64,000 nucleotides of DNA, from assembly GCF_009827455.1 (NCBI RefSeq), contig NZ_WTYZ01000001.1, forward strand, positions 1,187,001 to 1,251,000. The letters are read 5' to 3'. This stretch comes from Pontixanthobacter aestiaquae (GTDB taxonomy: Bacteria > Pseudomonadota > Alphaproteobacteria > Sphingomonadales > Sphingomonadaceae). Positions 34,267 to 43,859 of the stretch are shown one piece after another; positions within the stretch are counted from its first letter, which is position 1; every line of letters starts with the position of its first letter. The notes beneath the pieces were generated by a model. The model saw nothing but the letters and a program-made list of their open reading frames with translations, had not been told where the DNA came from and searched no databases. The position numbers and the translations under genes are program-made.

Positions 34267-35615
34267 CGGGCCTGATCGCTTGCGGATTCTATTTCCAAAG
34301 TTTTCTCACCATCGGGTGATAGCGAATGCATCGCCTCATTTTCGCCTAAATGAATATGTCCGCCGCGCGCTTCGACCCATTCGATTCCCCGGCCCGATGC
34401 GATGCCGTGCACAACGATTGATACAAGGATCGTGAAGGAAATGGTCGCCCACAGGATATCGACATCTGTAAAGTCGCCGTGGTTCTGGCCATAAGCCATG
34501 TAATAAATCGATCCCATTCCGCGGATGCCCAGAAATGCGACGGCAAATTTGCCTGCCCAAGGAAGCGGGCTGAGCGATTCCGACAGCACCCCGCTGGCCG
34601 GACGGATCAGGAAGATAAGCGCGAGGCCGACAAGAGCGGCAGGCACAGTGAGCGCATCCAATATCCCGCCAGCGAGCATCCCGCCAAAACCCAGTAGAAC
34701 CGCGACCAGGACGATCTTTTCTATCTGGTCGATGAAATGGTGGCTCATTTTGTGGTACCGGCTGGCGTTTTCGCGCTGGCGTGCGGTTACCGCGCCAACA
34801 AACACCGCGATAAATCCGTATCCTTCGACAAGTTCTGCCACACCGTAAGCCAGCAGCAATGTGCCCAATACAATCAGGCCTTCGCTGGTGGAATACACTT
34901 CGGGCCCGTCGTCCTGCTTGTCCGCCGGACCATCTGCTTCGCGTTCGAATACATACCACGCGCCCAATCGGCCGATGCCGTAGCCGACAGCCGTACCCGC
35001 CAGAATCCGCCAGACAAAATCGAGCGCAAACCATTCCAGCGTCCAGCCCCCGATTGTCGTGGCACCGATTGCAGCGATCGCAAGATAGGTAAACGGGAAT
35101 GCAAGCCCGTCATTGAGGCCGGCTTCGGCCGTCAGACTGAAGCGCAGATCGTGCCGCTCGTTGTCGCCCGGCGGGCCGACCTGGACGCTGCGTGCCAGAA
35201 CCGGGTCGGTTGGTGCCATCGCTGCACCGAGCAGGATTGCGCTGGCCGGAGCAAGACCCAGAGCCCACCATCCCAGCCATGCGGTGAGAGCGATCGTGAG
35301 AGGCATTGCGATCAGAAGAAGCGGCCATATCTGCCGCCAGTTTTTCCAATTTACCGGCCGGTCAATCGCAATTCCGGCAGCCGCCAACGAAGCGATCACA
35401 ATAAATTCGGTAACGTATTCGAGCGTTATCGCATTGAGCGTGTCGCCCACCGGATTGAGATTGGGCAAGCCCAGCGGCATTGAAAACAACAGATAGCCAA
35501 CCCCGACATACAGCACGGGCAGCGGGATAAGACTGCGCGACAGTTTTCGCTCCAGCATCACGGCCAGCATCAGAGCCAGCCCGAAGATCGCAAAGAACAG
35601 AATGCGCGCGTCCAT
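34263..35615 (-). CDS. Cation:proton antiporter (CPA1 type)
   Basis: A 450-residue membrane protein with about 12 hydrophobic helices. Ion-site motifs such as GAAMAPTDPVLARSVQVGPP and TAEAGLNDGLAFPFTY identify the Na+/H+ exchanger (CPA1/NhaP-like) group. The hydrophilic C-terminal 40 residues (GGHIHLGENEAMHSL) are probably cytoplasmic. Likely exchanges Na+ or K+ for H+. Convergent with tig, and its stop is inside the tig terminator. Confidence 0.9.
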   Translation of the reverse strand: MDARILFFAIFGLALMLAVMLERKLSRSLIPLPVLYVGVGYLLFSMPLGLPNLNPVGDTLNAITLEYVTEFIVIASLAAAGIAIDRPVNWKNWRQIWPLLLIAMPLTIALTAWLGWWALGLAPASAILLGAAMAPTDPVLARSVQVGPPGDNERHDLRFSLTAEAGLNDGLAFPFTYLAIAAIGATTIGGWTLEWFALDFVWRILAGTAVGYGIGRLGAWYVFEREADGPADKQDDGPEVYSTSEGLIVLGTLLLAYGVAELVEGYGFIAVFVGAVTARQRENASRYHKMSHHFIDQIEKIVLVAVLLGFGGMLAGGILDALTVPAALVGLALIFLIRPASGVLSESLSPLPWAGKFAVAFLGIRGMGSIYYMAYGQNHGDFTDVDILWATISFTILVSIVVHGIASGRGIEWVEARGGHIHLGENEAMHSLSPDGEKTLEIESASDQAR

Positions 35616-35779
35616 GGGGTATTAACCGGAAAAGCGGCGCAGTGGTTCCCTGCGGCCCGGTTAACTTTACGCGAAGCCCGCGTTCCAAAGTGACACGGCG
35701 CCATCTCTTTTGTCCAAATTTTACGATTTTGGGCTAGCTGACATTGCGGGGGGCGGAACAATTGTACCGGAGTGATCCG

Positions 35780-37003
35780 ATGAGTGCTGTTACGCAGAAT
35801 AAGCATTACCATGATATCGACGGTGCGCGGTCGGTGCTGATGTTCTTGTCCGTCGCGCTGCATGCAGGGACGGTATATGCGCCTGCGCGGCTATGGATCA
35901 CAACCAATACTGCGCGGCACGAATTTTTTGATTGGCTGATTTTCGGTTTTCACCTGTTTGTTACGCCGACCTTCTTCTTCGTGGGCGGCTTCTTCGCGGT
36001 TCTGCTACTGACCCGGCGAACGGTAGGCGATTTTCTGCTCAACCGGTTGCTGCGCACGGGCGTACCGCTGGTGACGATCGCGATCACGCTCAACATGATC
36101 GAGCTTTATCTGCGCTATGTCGATGCGGGCGGTAGTGAAAGCCCGTTTGGCTGGATTGGCAGTGCGAACTTCGTCGAGGTCTGGTCCAGCGGTTTGTGGG
36201 CGCTGCATCTGTGGTTCCTTGTCAGCCTGGTGCCAATGTTCTTCCTCGCGGCATTGATAGAGAAGATTGTACCGCGCGAATCCGGACTACGCGGGCGCGC
36301 CGTTGCAGTGCCGGAATGGCTGGCGGTGGCGTTTAAATCGAGCGCTGCCTTCGCATTCTTCTTGCTGCTGCTGGCCGCCGCGAACACCGCGAATTACCTT
36401 GTCGCGGGACAAGTGCCCGGCGCATATGAGCTGATCTTCCCCGGCTTCCAAAGCTGGTACAAGCTGGTCAGCGAGTTCCCATTCTTTGTGATCGGGGTAA
36501 TGGCGGCTTTGTCTCCGGCCTTTCTGGCCACACTGGTCAAGTGGCGCTGGTATATGCCCTATGCGGCGGCTGCGGCGCTGATCCTGCAACCTTACGCCAA
36601 TCCGGAGCAGAGCGAGCTGCTGTCGCTGTTCATGCTGTTCGCGAACCAGTTAGCGATCTGGACGATCGTGCTGTTTATCCTGCAATTCTTCCATCGCTAC
36701 TTCATCAACGGCGGACCGCGCACCGCATGGCTCGCCGACTGTGCGTTGTCGATGTATCTGTTCCACCATTGCCTGGTCTATGTTTACGGGCGCTGGCTGG
36801 TGCCGGTGGAGTGGCCGATCTGGCTGGAATTCTCGCTACTGACGGCTGCCTCCGCGCTGACCGTGATCGTCGTCCACGAATATGTGGTCCGCCGTTTCGG
36901 CTGGGCGCGGCTGCTGTTCAACGGCAAGACCGATATCGACAAGATCCGGGCAAAGCGGGAACGTAAAGCTGCGGCGGGTACGCCGGGACTGGCAGCGGCC
37001 TAA
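35780..37003 (+). CDS. Acyltransferase 3 family membrane protein (OpgC-like)
   Basis: A 407-residue polytopic protein with ten or so membrane spans. It starts with the acyltransferase-3 signature HYHDIDGARSVLMFLSVALH and continues with TPTFFFVGGFFAVLLLTRRT. Relatives acylate membrane-bound or periplasmic glucans and other surface glycans (OpgC/MdoC-like). There is no SGNH domain, unlike the gene at 27309. ATG at 35780 after CCGGAG. Convergent with the TonB receptor gene, and the two stop codons overlap. Confidence 0.88.
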   Translation: MSAVTQNKHYHDIDGARSVLMFLSVALHAGTVYAPARLWITTNTARHEFFDWLIFGFHLFVTPTFFFVGGFFAVLLLTRRTVGDFLLNRLLRTGVPLVTIAITLNMIELYLRYVDAGGSESPFGWIGSANFVEVWSSGLWALHLWFLVSLVPMFFLAALIEKIVPRESGLRGRAVAVPEWLAVAFKSSAAFAFFLLLLAAANTANYLVAGQVPGAYELIFPGFQSWYKLVSEFPFFVIGVMAALSPAFLATLVKWRWYMPYAAAAALILQPYANPEQSELLSLFMLFANQLAIWTIVLFILQFFHRYFINGGPRTAWLADCALSMYLFHHCLVYVYGRWLVPVEWPIWLEFSLLTAASALTVIVVHEYVVRRFGWARLLFNGKTDIDKIRAKRERKAAAGTPGLAAA

Positions 37004-39129
37004 AAATTGCCGCTTACGCTAAAGCGGAATATCGGTCCGATACGAGCCACTCGGTTCTCGACGAACAGCACCGGATCGACATCACGGCTGCCATCATAGA
37101 CGGTGCGGTCGAAGAAGCCGTCACCGCCCAGCAGATTGCCGGCTTGCGCATTCACCGTCAGACCGAAGACGTCTTTGTGTTCGATAAAGATGTTGGCGAA
37201 TGTCGGGCCTTCATATTCACGCCCGACTTCGCCGCGCCGGAAATACTGGTTGTTGCGTGAGTAAAAGATATTGGTGCCATAAGCGATATCGCTGCGCGGA
37301 ATATCGTGGCGGAACTCGGCGCGGTAGCGCTGATTGCGCTGACCGGAGAACGGCCGGTCAATACCGTCCAACGGGTCGCGGACATTCGTCTCGACAATCT
37401 GGAATTCCAGATCGACCTGCGCACCGGGAATACCCAGCGGATCGAATTTGAGCGTGGTGTTCCAATCGAAATCAGTACGTGTGGCCTTGTCGATATTGCC
37501 GCGCGCCTCGCCGCCCCCGGTCAGCGGAATGACATCAATATAGTCCTCTATTCGGCGATGGACGATCGACAGAGTGGTCGAGCCCCATGCGCCCAAATTT
37601 TTGCTGATCTCGAGATCGAGGTCCCAACTTTGCTCGGGCACCAGCTCGTTATTGCCATCGTTCTGGTTGCCTTGGTCGAGGAAAACCCGCGCGAGAACAT
37701 CGCCGAAGGAGAGTTGCCCGACGCTCCGGCGCAGCTCCAACGAAATGTCCAAACCATCCTGCGGCCGCCAAGCCAGCGATGCGGAGCCTTTGGGGCGCTT
37801 GAATTTGCGCGCATTGGCTGCCGCACCGGTTTGCTTGATGTTGGAAAATTCCATGCCACCGGATGTTTGGAAGCCAAGCCGGTCGGTGATCTGCTTGCTG
37901 ACGCTGAGGATGCTTTCGTAGCGATCCTCTGTCACGCCGCCGGTTCCTTCGGGAAAGGCTATTTCCACAAAATCGCCATCCACCACTTCGAAAAGGCTGG
38001 CGACACGGTCGAGCCGGTTGAACGCTGCTTCGCCCGAGATTTGCCAATCGGCATCGAGCATGTTCCAGCTATATTCGGCGCGCCCGATCCGCTCGCCTTC
38101 GTCCGCGTCGGAGATGAAGCGGCTACCTGTATCGTCGGAGCCATCGGCAAATTCCGTGACCAGCGTCTGGGTAAACACACCGCCTTCGAAGCCTTCCAAC
38201 CCGATCAGTTTCAGACGGCCGGGACCGAGCGGGAATTCGATATCGGCACTGATCTCATACTCGGTTTCGCGATTTTTCCGGTCGCTGCGCTCATTGCGAT
38301 CAACCAGATTTGGGCCGAATTGGAACTCGGTCTGGTTCCGATCAAAAAACTCTTTCTCGTAAGACAGGTTGAGATTAGCGGTCACTTCATCGCTGAAATC
38401 ATATGTCAGATTGGCGGAGACCGATGGTTGGTCAAATGCACCGGGGGAGTAGAAGTCCTGTGTCTCGATCAATGTGCCGTTCGCGTCGCTGATCAAGCCC
38501 GTGCCGACGCCGCCGAAGCGGTTATTGGTCATTTCGAATGCGAGAGTATAGCCGAGCTTGCCGAGCGCTCCGGAAATTGATGCTTCACCGCCAAAATATT
38601 CTTGCCGGTCGGTTAGAGGCCGGAAACCTCCGCGCCATTCAAACTGGCCCGATAGGCCGCCGCCCGAAGTGAATATGTTGGCAACTTGTCCGGTGAGGCC
38701 GGGTATGTCGAGCGTGGTCCCGTCAACAATTTCGATTCTGACGACTTTGTCAGCCGGGATGCGCGCCAGTTGGTCGCTTGCGCTATCGGACTTGCTCGAC
38801 AGGCGTTTGCCATTGATGAGCACATTCTCGTCTGCCTGACCGAGGCCGCGGCTGCCACCGTTACCTCCCTGAATATTGAAGCCGGGAACTTCCCGCAGCA
38901 TGTCAAGCGCGTTGCGCGGAGCGAACTGCGCGAAATATTCAGGCATATAGGAAGTTCCGCCGGTGCCGGTGGTGCTTACATTTGGTCCGGCCGGTGCCGC
39001 AGCGCTCTCGGTGCCACTGGTGGCTCGCTCGATATCACTTTCCTGCGCGGCAAGTGAGGCTCCCGTCCACAAGGCGGTGCCTGCCAGCAGGGATGATGTC
39101 AGGCGCAATAAAGCGGTATTGCCGTCCAT
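37000..39129 (-). CDS. TonB-dependent receptor plug/barrel protein
   Basis: A 709-residue outer-membrane protein. It has a signal peptide (cleaved near SLAAQESD), then a compact plug domain starting at about 65 (NALDMLREVPGFNIQGGN, then ENVLINGKRLS) and a long barrel ending RFSVSGNF with C-terminal Phe. The plug motif VLINGKRLSSKS and the short plug distinguish it from the classic receptor at 12206. Homologous proteins are frequent in sphingomonads without a defined ligand. The ATG at 39129 follows GGGAGGA; the frame extends upstream to 39300 without coding character. Confidence 0.9.
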   Translation of the reverse strand: MDGNTALLRLTSSLLAGTALWTGASLAAQESDIERATSGTESAAAPAGPNVSTTGTGGTSYMPEYFAQFAPRNALDMLREVPGFNIQGGNGGSRGLGQADENVLINGKRLSSKSDSASDQLARIPADKVVRIEIVDGTTLDIPGLTGQVANIFTSGGGLSGQFEWRGGFRPLTDRQEYFGGEASISGALGKLGYTLAFEMTNNRFGGVGTGLISDANGTLIETQDFYSPGAFDQPSVSANLTYDFSDEVTANLNLSYEKEFFDRNQTEFQFGPNLVDRNERSDRKNRETEYEISADIEFPLGPGRLKLIGLEGFEGGVFTQTLVTEFADGSDDTGSRFISDADEGERIGRAEYSWNMLDADWQISGEAAFNRLDRVASLFEVVDGDFVEIAFPEGTGGVTEDRYESILSVSKQITDRLGFQTSGGMEFSNIKQTGAAANARKFKRPKGSASLAWRPQDGLDISLELRRSVGQLSFGDVLARVFLDQGNQNDGNNELVPEQSWDLDLEISKNLGAWGSTTLSIVHRRIEDYIDVIPLTGGGEARGNIDKATRTDFDWNTTLKFDPLGIPGAQVDLEFQIVETNVRDPLDGIDRPFSGQRNQRYRAEFRHDIPRSDIAYGTNIFYSRNNQYFRRGEVGREYEGPTFANIFIEHKDVFGLTVNAQAGNLLGGDGFFDRTVYDGSRDVDPVLFVENRVARIGPIFRFSVSGNF

Positions 39130-39329
39130 GATTTTCAGTCCTCCCACGTGCCTTGTGCAATTGGTGAGTTTTGAACAACAGTTAGCTTCGACAGGTGGAT
39201 CAAATTCCACGATAAACACCATTAACCCCAGGCAACAAGAGATGTGCCGTTTACCGCTGTAGACGAACGGAGTTTCAGCTGAATTACTCGGTTCCATCAA
39301 CAGCCATTTTCGCGCGAAGGGTTAACGCC

Positions 39330-39359
39330 CTTGAACATCGCGCTGGCAGTCGCGACATA
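39330..39359 (+). promoter_or_regulatory. Candidate promoter of clpP
   Basis: CTTGAAC (39330-39336) with GACATA 17 bases downstream (39354-39359), 32 bases before the clpP ATG. CTTGAA is typical of heat-shock sigma-32 (and of sigma-70) -35 regions; the -10 is weak. Inference. Confidence 0.35.
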
Positions 39360-39391
39360 GGTGTTCAAAATTCACTGAAGTTAGGAATATC

Positions 39392-40096
39392 ATGATCGAC
39401 GTCTCAGAGCAGCTTGGCGACACCTACGGCACGCAAGGCCAGTTTTCCCGTGACCCACTAACCGGCGCGCTGGTTCCGATGGTGGTCGAACAAACAAGCC
39501 GCGGCGAACGCAGCTTCGATATCTTCAGCCGCCTGCTGCGCGAACGGATCGTGTTTGTGACCGGTCAGGTCGAAGACGGCATGGCCTCGCTGATTACCGC
39601 GCAATTGCTGTTCCTGGAAAGCGAGAACCCTTCCAAGCCGATCAGCATGTATATCAACTCGCCCGGCGGCGTGGTGACGGCTGGCATGGCGATCCATGAC
39701 ACGATGCAATACATCAAGCCGCGTGTGTCGACCGTATGTATGGGGCAGGCCGCATCGATGGGCAGCTTCCTGCTCGCAGCGGGTGAGCCGGGTATGCGCG
39801 TGGCGCTGCCGAACAGCCGGATCATGATCCACCAGCCTTCGGGCGGTGCGCGCGGTATGGCCTCGGATATCGAAATTCAGGCCCGCGAGATTCTGCGGAT
39901 CAAGAAGAGCATGAACGATCTCTACGTCAAATATACCGGCAAGAAATTGTCCGAAATTGAAAAGGCGATGGACCGCGATACTTTCCTTGAGGCCGACGAA
40001 GCGATGAAGTTCGGCTTGGTCGATAAAGTCTTCGAAACACGCCCCGAAGGCGAAGAATCGGATGATGAGAAGGGCAGCGGCGGCGCACCCGAGTAA
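39392..40096 (+). CDS. clpP: ATP-dependent Clp protease proteolytic subunit
   Basis: Serine peptidase forming the tetradecameric barrel that degrades proteins unfolded by ClpX or ClpA. The 234-residue protein has the nucleophile Ser in [14 protein letters not shown], the catalytic His in MIHQPSGG and the downstream Asp in the later helix ([12 protein letters not shown]). The acidic C-terminal extension ([16 protein letters not shown]) is longer than in E. coli. Start ATG with AGGA upstream. clpX lies 206 bases downstream. Confidence 0.97.
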   Translation: MIDVSEQLGDTYGTQGQFSRDPLTGALVPMVVEQTSRGERSFDIFSRLLRERIVFVTGQVEDGMASLITAQLLFLESENPSKPISMYINSPGGVVTAGMAIHDTMQYIKPRVSTVCMGQAASMGSFLLAAGEPGMRVALPNSRIMIHQPSGGARGMASDIEIQAREILRIKKSMNDLYVKYTGKKLSEIEKAMDRDTFLEADEAMKFGLVDKVFETRPEGEESDDEKGSGGAPE

Positions 40097-40302
40097 AGTT
40101 TATGTCGCCCTCACTAGGGCAAGTTTGTGTAAGTTTCGCCCCAGTGCGGGACGTTAACTGTAGCATTTCAGCAACCCTGTCGCTTCAGGTACCTGTAAGG
40201 GGTGTCTGCTAGCGATGGCTGGTTGATTATCAATTATCCGGCTTTACAGTCGGTCGAATCCTCTTGCCCCCGTTGGGCAGGATGGACTCGGGAAGACGGG
40301 AT

Positions 40303-41574
40303 ATGACGAAATTGAGCGGAACTGATTCCAAAAGCACACTCTATTGCAGCTTCTGCGGTAAGTCGCAGCATGAAGTGCGCAAACTGATCGCGGGACCAAC
40401 CGTGTTCATTTGCGACGAATGCGTCGAGCTGTGCAACGATATCATTCGGGAAGAAACCAAAGCCGGCATCGCTGGCGGCAAGGGTGACGGCGATGTGCCG
40501 ACGCCGATGGATATCTTCACCACGCTCAACGATTATGTGATCGGCCAAGACCGCGCCAAGCGCGTCCTCTCCGTCGCGGTCCACAACCACTATAAGCGGC
40601 TCAAGCACGGTGGCAAATCGGGCGAGGTGGAGCTGGCAAAATCGAATATCTTGCTCGTCGGTCCAACCGGCTGCGGTAAGACTTTGCTCGCGCAGACGTT
40701 GGCGCGCACCTTCGATGTACCTTTCACAATGGCTGACGCGACCACACTGACCGAAGCGGGCTATGTCGGCGAAGACGTCGAAAATATCATTCTCAAGCTG
40801 CTGCAATCCAGCGACTATAATGTCGACAAGGCGCAGCACGGCATCGTCTACATCGATGAAATCGACAAGATTACCCGCAAGGCAGAAAACCCATCAATCA
40901 CCCGCGATGTGTCGGGTGAGGGCGTGCAGCAGGCTCTGTTGAAACTGATGGAAGGCACCACTGCTTCCGTTCCGCCGCAGGGCGGGCGCAAGCATCCGCA
41001 GCAGGAATTCCTGCAAGTCGACACCACGAACATCCTGTTCATCTGTGGCGGTGCGTTTGCCGGTCTTGAGAAAGTTATCGCTGACCGTCTGCAGAAGCGC
41101 AGCATCGGTTTCGGCGCGCATGTTGCCGATCCGGACAAACGCCGCATCGGCGAATTGCTCGAAAAATGCGAGCCCGAAGATCTGCTGAAATTCGGCCTGA
41201 TCCCTGAATTTGTCGGCCGTTTGCCGGTTATCGCGACTTTGCGTGATCTGGATATTGGTGCGCTGGTGGAAATCCTCAGCGAGCCGAAGAATGCACTGGT
41301 CAAGCAATATGCCAAGATGTTCGAACTTGAAGATGTCGAACTGACCTTCAAGCAAGACGCTCTCGAAATGATTGCGAAGAAAGCCATCGAACGCAAGACC
41401 GGTGCGCGCGGACTTCGTTCAATCGTCGAAGGTATCTTGCTCGATACGATGTTCGATCTACCCGATATGGACGGCGTGACCGAAATCGTGATCGACAAGG
41501 ATGTGGTCGAAGGAACGAAAGAACCCATCCGCGTAGTCGGCGGCGAGAAAGCCAAGAAGGACGAGGCTGCTTAG
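40303..41574 (+). CDS. clpX: ClpX ATP-dependent unfoldase
   Basis: AAA+ unfoldase that feeds ClpP. The 423-residue protein has the N-terminal zinc-binding domain with two Cys pairs (YCSFCGKS and CDECVELC). Next come Walker A GPTGCGKT, Walker B with IDEIDKI, and sensor and arginine-finger segments including [13 protein letters not shown] and the GFGA pore loop. The start at 40303 follows GGAAGACGGGAT; the frame is open upstream to 40264, without coding support. Downstream of the stop begins inverted-repeat element copy B. Classical clpP-clpX order. Confidence 0.97.
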   Translation: MTKLSGTDSKSTLYCSFCGKSQHEVRKLIAGPTVFICDECVELCNDIIREETKAGIAGGKGDGDVPTPMDIFTTLNDYVIGQDRAKRVLSVAVHNHYKRLKHGGKSGEVELAKSNILLVGPTGCGKTLLAQTLARTFDVPFTMADATTLTEAGYVGEDVENIILKLLQSSDYNVDKAQHGIVYIDEIDKITRKAENPSITRDVSGEGVQQALLKLMEGTTASVPPQGGRKHPQQEFLQVDTTNILFICGGAFAGLEKVIADRLQKRSIGFGAHVADPDKRRIGELLEKCEPEDLLKFGLIPEFVGRLPVIATLRDLDIGALVEILSEPKNALVKQYAKMFELEDVELTFKQDALEMIAKKAIERKTGARGLRSIVEGILLDTMFDLPDMDGVTEIVIDKDVVEGTKEPIRVVGGEKAKKDEAA

Positions 41575-41847
41575 TTTGTTTAGCCTCAAACGCCGGCGCT
41601 CGCATCCGCTCGCTTAGGCTTCCGCGCTAACCGCGCGTCGGGCAGTCGCCCTCTGGCTGCCGCGACCAAGAACAGGAGCAAGATAGATAGCTGGCTCTGA
41701 TCCGGTCGGCGACCAGCCGACCGCAAGGCCGGAGTCGAAGCCAAAGGCGCAGACGGCCGAAGGCCACCTGTACGGCCGCCCGAGCCTATGCGAGGTAGCC
41801 AAGTGAGCCGGATAGCTCGCGACCGGCGAATGGGGGACTAAAACAAA
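41575..41847. repeat. Large inverted-repeat intergenic element, copy B
   Basis: A 273-bp element that begins directly after the clpX stop with TTTGTTTAGCC and ends AAACAAA. Its first about 99 bases (to 41673) correspond, reversed, to the right half of copy A at 31741-31976. Shared blocks include GGCTGCCGCGACCAAG and the TTTGTTT end. The far end reads like copy A's left end when reversed. The middle has further short inverted sequences (GGTCGGCGACCAGCCGACC). It lies between the convergent clpX and fasciclin genes and contains no gene. Confidence 0.75.
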
Positions 41848-41852
41848 AAACG

Positions 41853-41895
41853 AAAACCCCGCTCGGCCGGAGGAATGGCCGAGCGGGGTTCTTTA
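41853..41895. terminator. Bidirectional Rho-independent terminator
   Basis: Perfect 14-base stem AACCCCGCTCGGCC / GGCCGAGCGGGGTT (41855-41868 with 41877-41890). In the minus direction it is followed by TTCG and T-rich sequence and would end the fasciclin gene. In the plus direction TTCTTT follows. Confidence 0.9.
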
Positions 41896-41943
41896 TGCGC
41901 TGCGTGTTTGGGGGAAAATCGGCAGCGCAGGAAGGGTAAGCGA

Positions 41944-42510
41944 TCAACCGGGCAGGAAAACGCCGTCGGTTACGTGGATCACGCCGTTCGATGTCTTCAC
42001 GTCGGTTTGCGTTACCGCTGTCGCGTGGCCTGCTGCGTCGGTGATGACCACGGTGTCGCCGGAGAGGCGCGCAGTCAGGGTGCCGCCGGACAGGGTGGTG
42101 ACAGTGGCGCTGCCGCCATGCTTCTTGATCAGGGCGACCAGATCGGCTGCGCTCACATTACCGGCGACTGCATGATAGGTCAGGATGCTGGTCAGTTGGC
42201 CCTTATTCTCGGGCTTTACCAATGTCGCGACTGTGCCGTCTGGCAGCTTTGCGAACGCCGTATCGGTTGGCGCGAAAATCGTGAATGGGCCAGGCCCAGA
42301 TAGAGTGTCGACCAGACCGGCTGCTTGCACAGCTGCGACCAGAGTTTCATGGACGCCGGTGCTCATCGCGGTTTGCACGATGTTAGGCTGGGCCTTAGCG
42401 GCAGTCTTATGATGATGTGCCGTTGCCGGCACCGCGGTGAGAGCTGCGCCACCGGCAATCGCGGCAGTTGCGGCAAGACCAAGAGCTTTAAGTGATTTCA
42501 ATTTAGACAT
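41944..42510 (-). CDS. Secreted fasciclin-domain protein
   Basis: A 188-residue exported protein with a signal peptide (cleaved near ATAHHHK) and one fasciclin (FAS1) domain at about 48-185. Typical blocks are ETLVAAVQAAGLVDTL, PFTIFAPTDTAFAKLP, ILTYHAVAG and NGVIHVTDGVFLPG. FAS1 domains mediate adhesion or protein contacts. The ATG follows AAAGGAG. It lies next to an ECF sigma factor and an anti-sigma factor on the same strand, with a candidate ECF promoter just upstream (42552-42583), so it may be a target of that sigma factor. Confidence 0.93.
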   Translation of the reverse strand: MSKLKSLKALGLAATAAIAGGAALTAVPATAHHHKTAAKAQPNIVQTAMSTGVHETLVAAVQAAGLVDTLSGPGPFTIFAPTDTAFAKLPDGTVATLVKPENKGQLTSILTYHAVAGNVSAADLVALIKKHGGSATVTTLSGGTLTARLSGDTVVITDAAGHATAVTQTDVKTSNGVIHVTDGVFLPG

Positions 42511-42551
42511 GTGTATCTCCTTTTTTCATCAAGCCCCGTCCTGCTTGTGAT

Positions 42552-42583
42552 GGAGATACGCAGCCCGCGGGTCAGCGGATGCA
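42552..42583 (-). promoter_or_regulatory. Candidate ECF-type promoter upstream of the fasciclin gene
   Basis: Reading the minus strand: TGCATCC (42583-42577), 16 spacer bases, then CGTATCTCC (42560-42552), about 42 bases before the fasciclin ATG. A bipartite -35/-10 arrangement of ECF type. The spacer holds CCGCGG. It is proposed because an ECF sigma gene is adjacent; untested. Confidence 0.4.
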
Positions 42584-42585
42584 AA

Positions 42586-43302
42586 TTATATTTGGGTGAA
42601 TTCCCCCTGTGCGACCACGGGTCCAGCCTCTCCGCCCTTCGGCGCGCCGCCCAATGGTTCGCGCGTCAGAACCATCTGCGAGCCGTCGGAAATGAGCGAT
42701 GCCAGTGCAGGATCAACGGCGACACGGCGTTCTGCGCCCGGGACCACTACGCCAAGCGTTTTTGCGCCATCATCTGCCACCAGCCACAATTCATGATCGT
42801 GCACGCCGTCCGCCGTAAGGCCGCTCGCAGAAACCAGAATCTCTTCGCGCTCGGGCAAGTATGTAACGGCCAGCCTTAACGGTGTGTCGGCGATTGGAAT
42901 ATTGGCCATCAGCGGCGCGTCAGGCTGCGCCGGTTCTTCGCCGGTTCCCAGAATGGCCGGGAATGCAAAGAAGGCGAGAGCAATCGCGGCAGCGGCGGAG
43001 AACATGCTGGCAAATTGCCAGTTTCGCACGCGCTTCTGAAGCGAGACGACATTATCGTTGCCCGCAACCGGCCTGCCTGCGATTTCGGTTTCGATCCGCG
43101 CCCAAAGTTCCGGACCGGGTACCAGATCGGGTTGTGCAGCCTGCAAATGGCTGAGTTTCTCTTCCCACACAGCGACTTCAGCAGCAAACGCCGGATCGCT
43201 CGCCATCAGTCCGCGTGCCTGTAGCAACTCCTCACCTTCGAGCAGGCGCAATGCGTACTCGGCGGCAAGACGTTCCCTCTCTGTCAGTTTTGGAGCGCTC
43301 AT
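42586..43302 (-). CDS. Anti-sigma factor (RskA-like)
   Basis: A 238-residue protein. The N-terminal cytosolic part is the anti-sigma domain (about 1-85: LTERERLAAEYALRLLEGEE). There is one membrane helix at about 98-115, and a periplasmic part follows from 120 (RskA/DUF family block LMANIPIADTPLRLAVTY and LTADGVHDHELWLVADDG). It should bind and inhibit the ECF sigma factor encoded immediately upstream, until a periplasmic signal releases it. Its ATG overlaps the sigma factor stop (ATGA), a translationally coupled pair. The start at 43302 was chosen for this. Confidence 0.93.
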   Translation of the reverse strand: MSAPKLTERERLAAEYALRLLEGEELLQARGLMASDPAFAAEVAVWEEKLSHLQAAQPDLVPGPELWARIETEIAGRPVAGNDNVVSLQKRVRNWQFASMFSAAAAIALAFFAFPAILGTGEEPAQPDAPLMANIPIADTPLRLAVTYLPEREEILVSASGLTADGVHDHELWLVADDGAKTLGVVVPGAERRVAVDPALASLISDGSQMVLTREPLGGAPKGGEAGPVVAQGEFTQI

Positions 43303-43859
43303 ATTTCGAGACACCTTTTCAATTTGGCGAGGCCTCGGCGGACCCAGCTTTTCATCGTTCCTAGCGGAACATCGCGGGCTTCGGCCAGTTGCGCATAGGT
43401 CGCGCCGTTGAAGAAGGCGGTGCGGATTGCATCCTGCTGTCGTTGTTCGAGTTCACCCAAGCAATGGTGGATCTTCGCATCGCGTTGCTCGGTTTCTAGC
43501 ATGGCATCGGCGAGCGGAGCATTGTCCGTGATTTCCATCGCTTCATCAACCGGCACAGCGCCGCGCTGAACCTTGCCCGTCCGCAAGCGGTCTATCGCGC
43601 GGTTGCGCGCCAAGATCGCCAGCCAGCTAATCGGACTGGCGCGGTCGGGATCATAGCGGTCTGCGCTACGCCACAGATTTATATAGACATCCTGCAATGC
43701 GTCCTCGGCTTCATTTCGCTCCCCCAAGATACGGAGACAGATGCCAAATAGTTTCGCCGAAGTTGCCTGATAGATAAATTCCAATGCCGAACGGTCACCA
43801 TCCGCAAGACGCTTCATCGCAGCGTTGAGTTCTTCGCGGGCGGCGTCGGCGGCGTTCAC
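43299..43859 (-). CDS. ECF RNA polymerase sigma factor
   Basis: A 186-residue sigma factor of the extracytoplasmic-function group. Region 2 is at about 25-90 (LEFIYQATSAKLFGICLRIL, then AEDALQDVYINLWRSA). Region 4 is at about 125-180 (LGELEQRQQDAIRTAFFNGA, then AEARDVPLGTMKSWVRRGLA). The GTG start overlaps the stop of the cation diffusion facilitator gene, and the stop overlaps the anti-sigma start. Likely controlled by that anti-sigma factor; target genes probably include the neighbouring fasciclin gene (inference). Confidence 0.95.
   Translation of the reverse strand: MNAADAAREELNAAMKRLADGDRSALEFIYQATSAKLFGICLRILGERNEAEDALQDVYINLWRSADRYDPDRASPISWLAILARNRAIDRLRTGKVQRGAVPVDEAMEITDNAPLADAMLETEQRDAKIHHCLGELEQRQQDAIRTAFFNGATYAQLAEARDVPLGTMKSWVRRGLAKLKRCLEI

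Noticed and set aside
37306..38580. 424-codon plus-strand frame opposite the second TonB receptor
   Set aside because: Antisense shadow; high G+C at third positions keeps opposite frames open.
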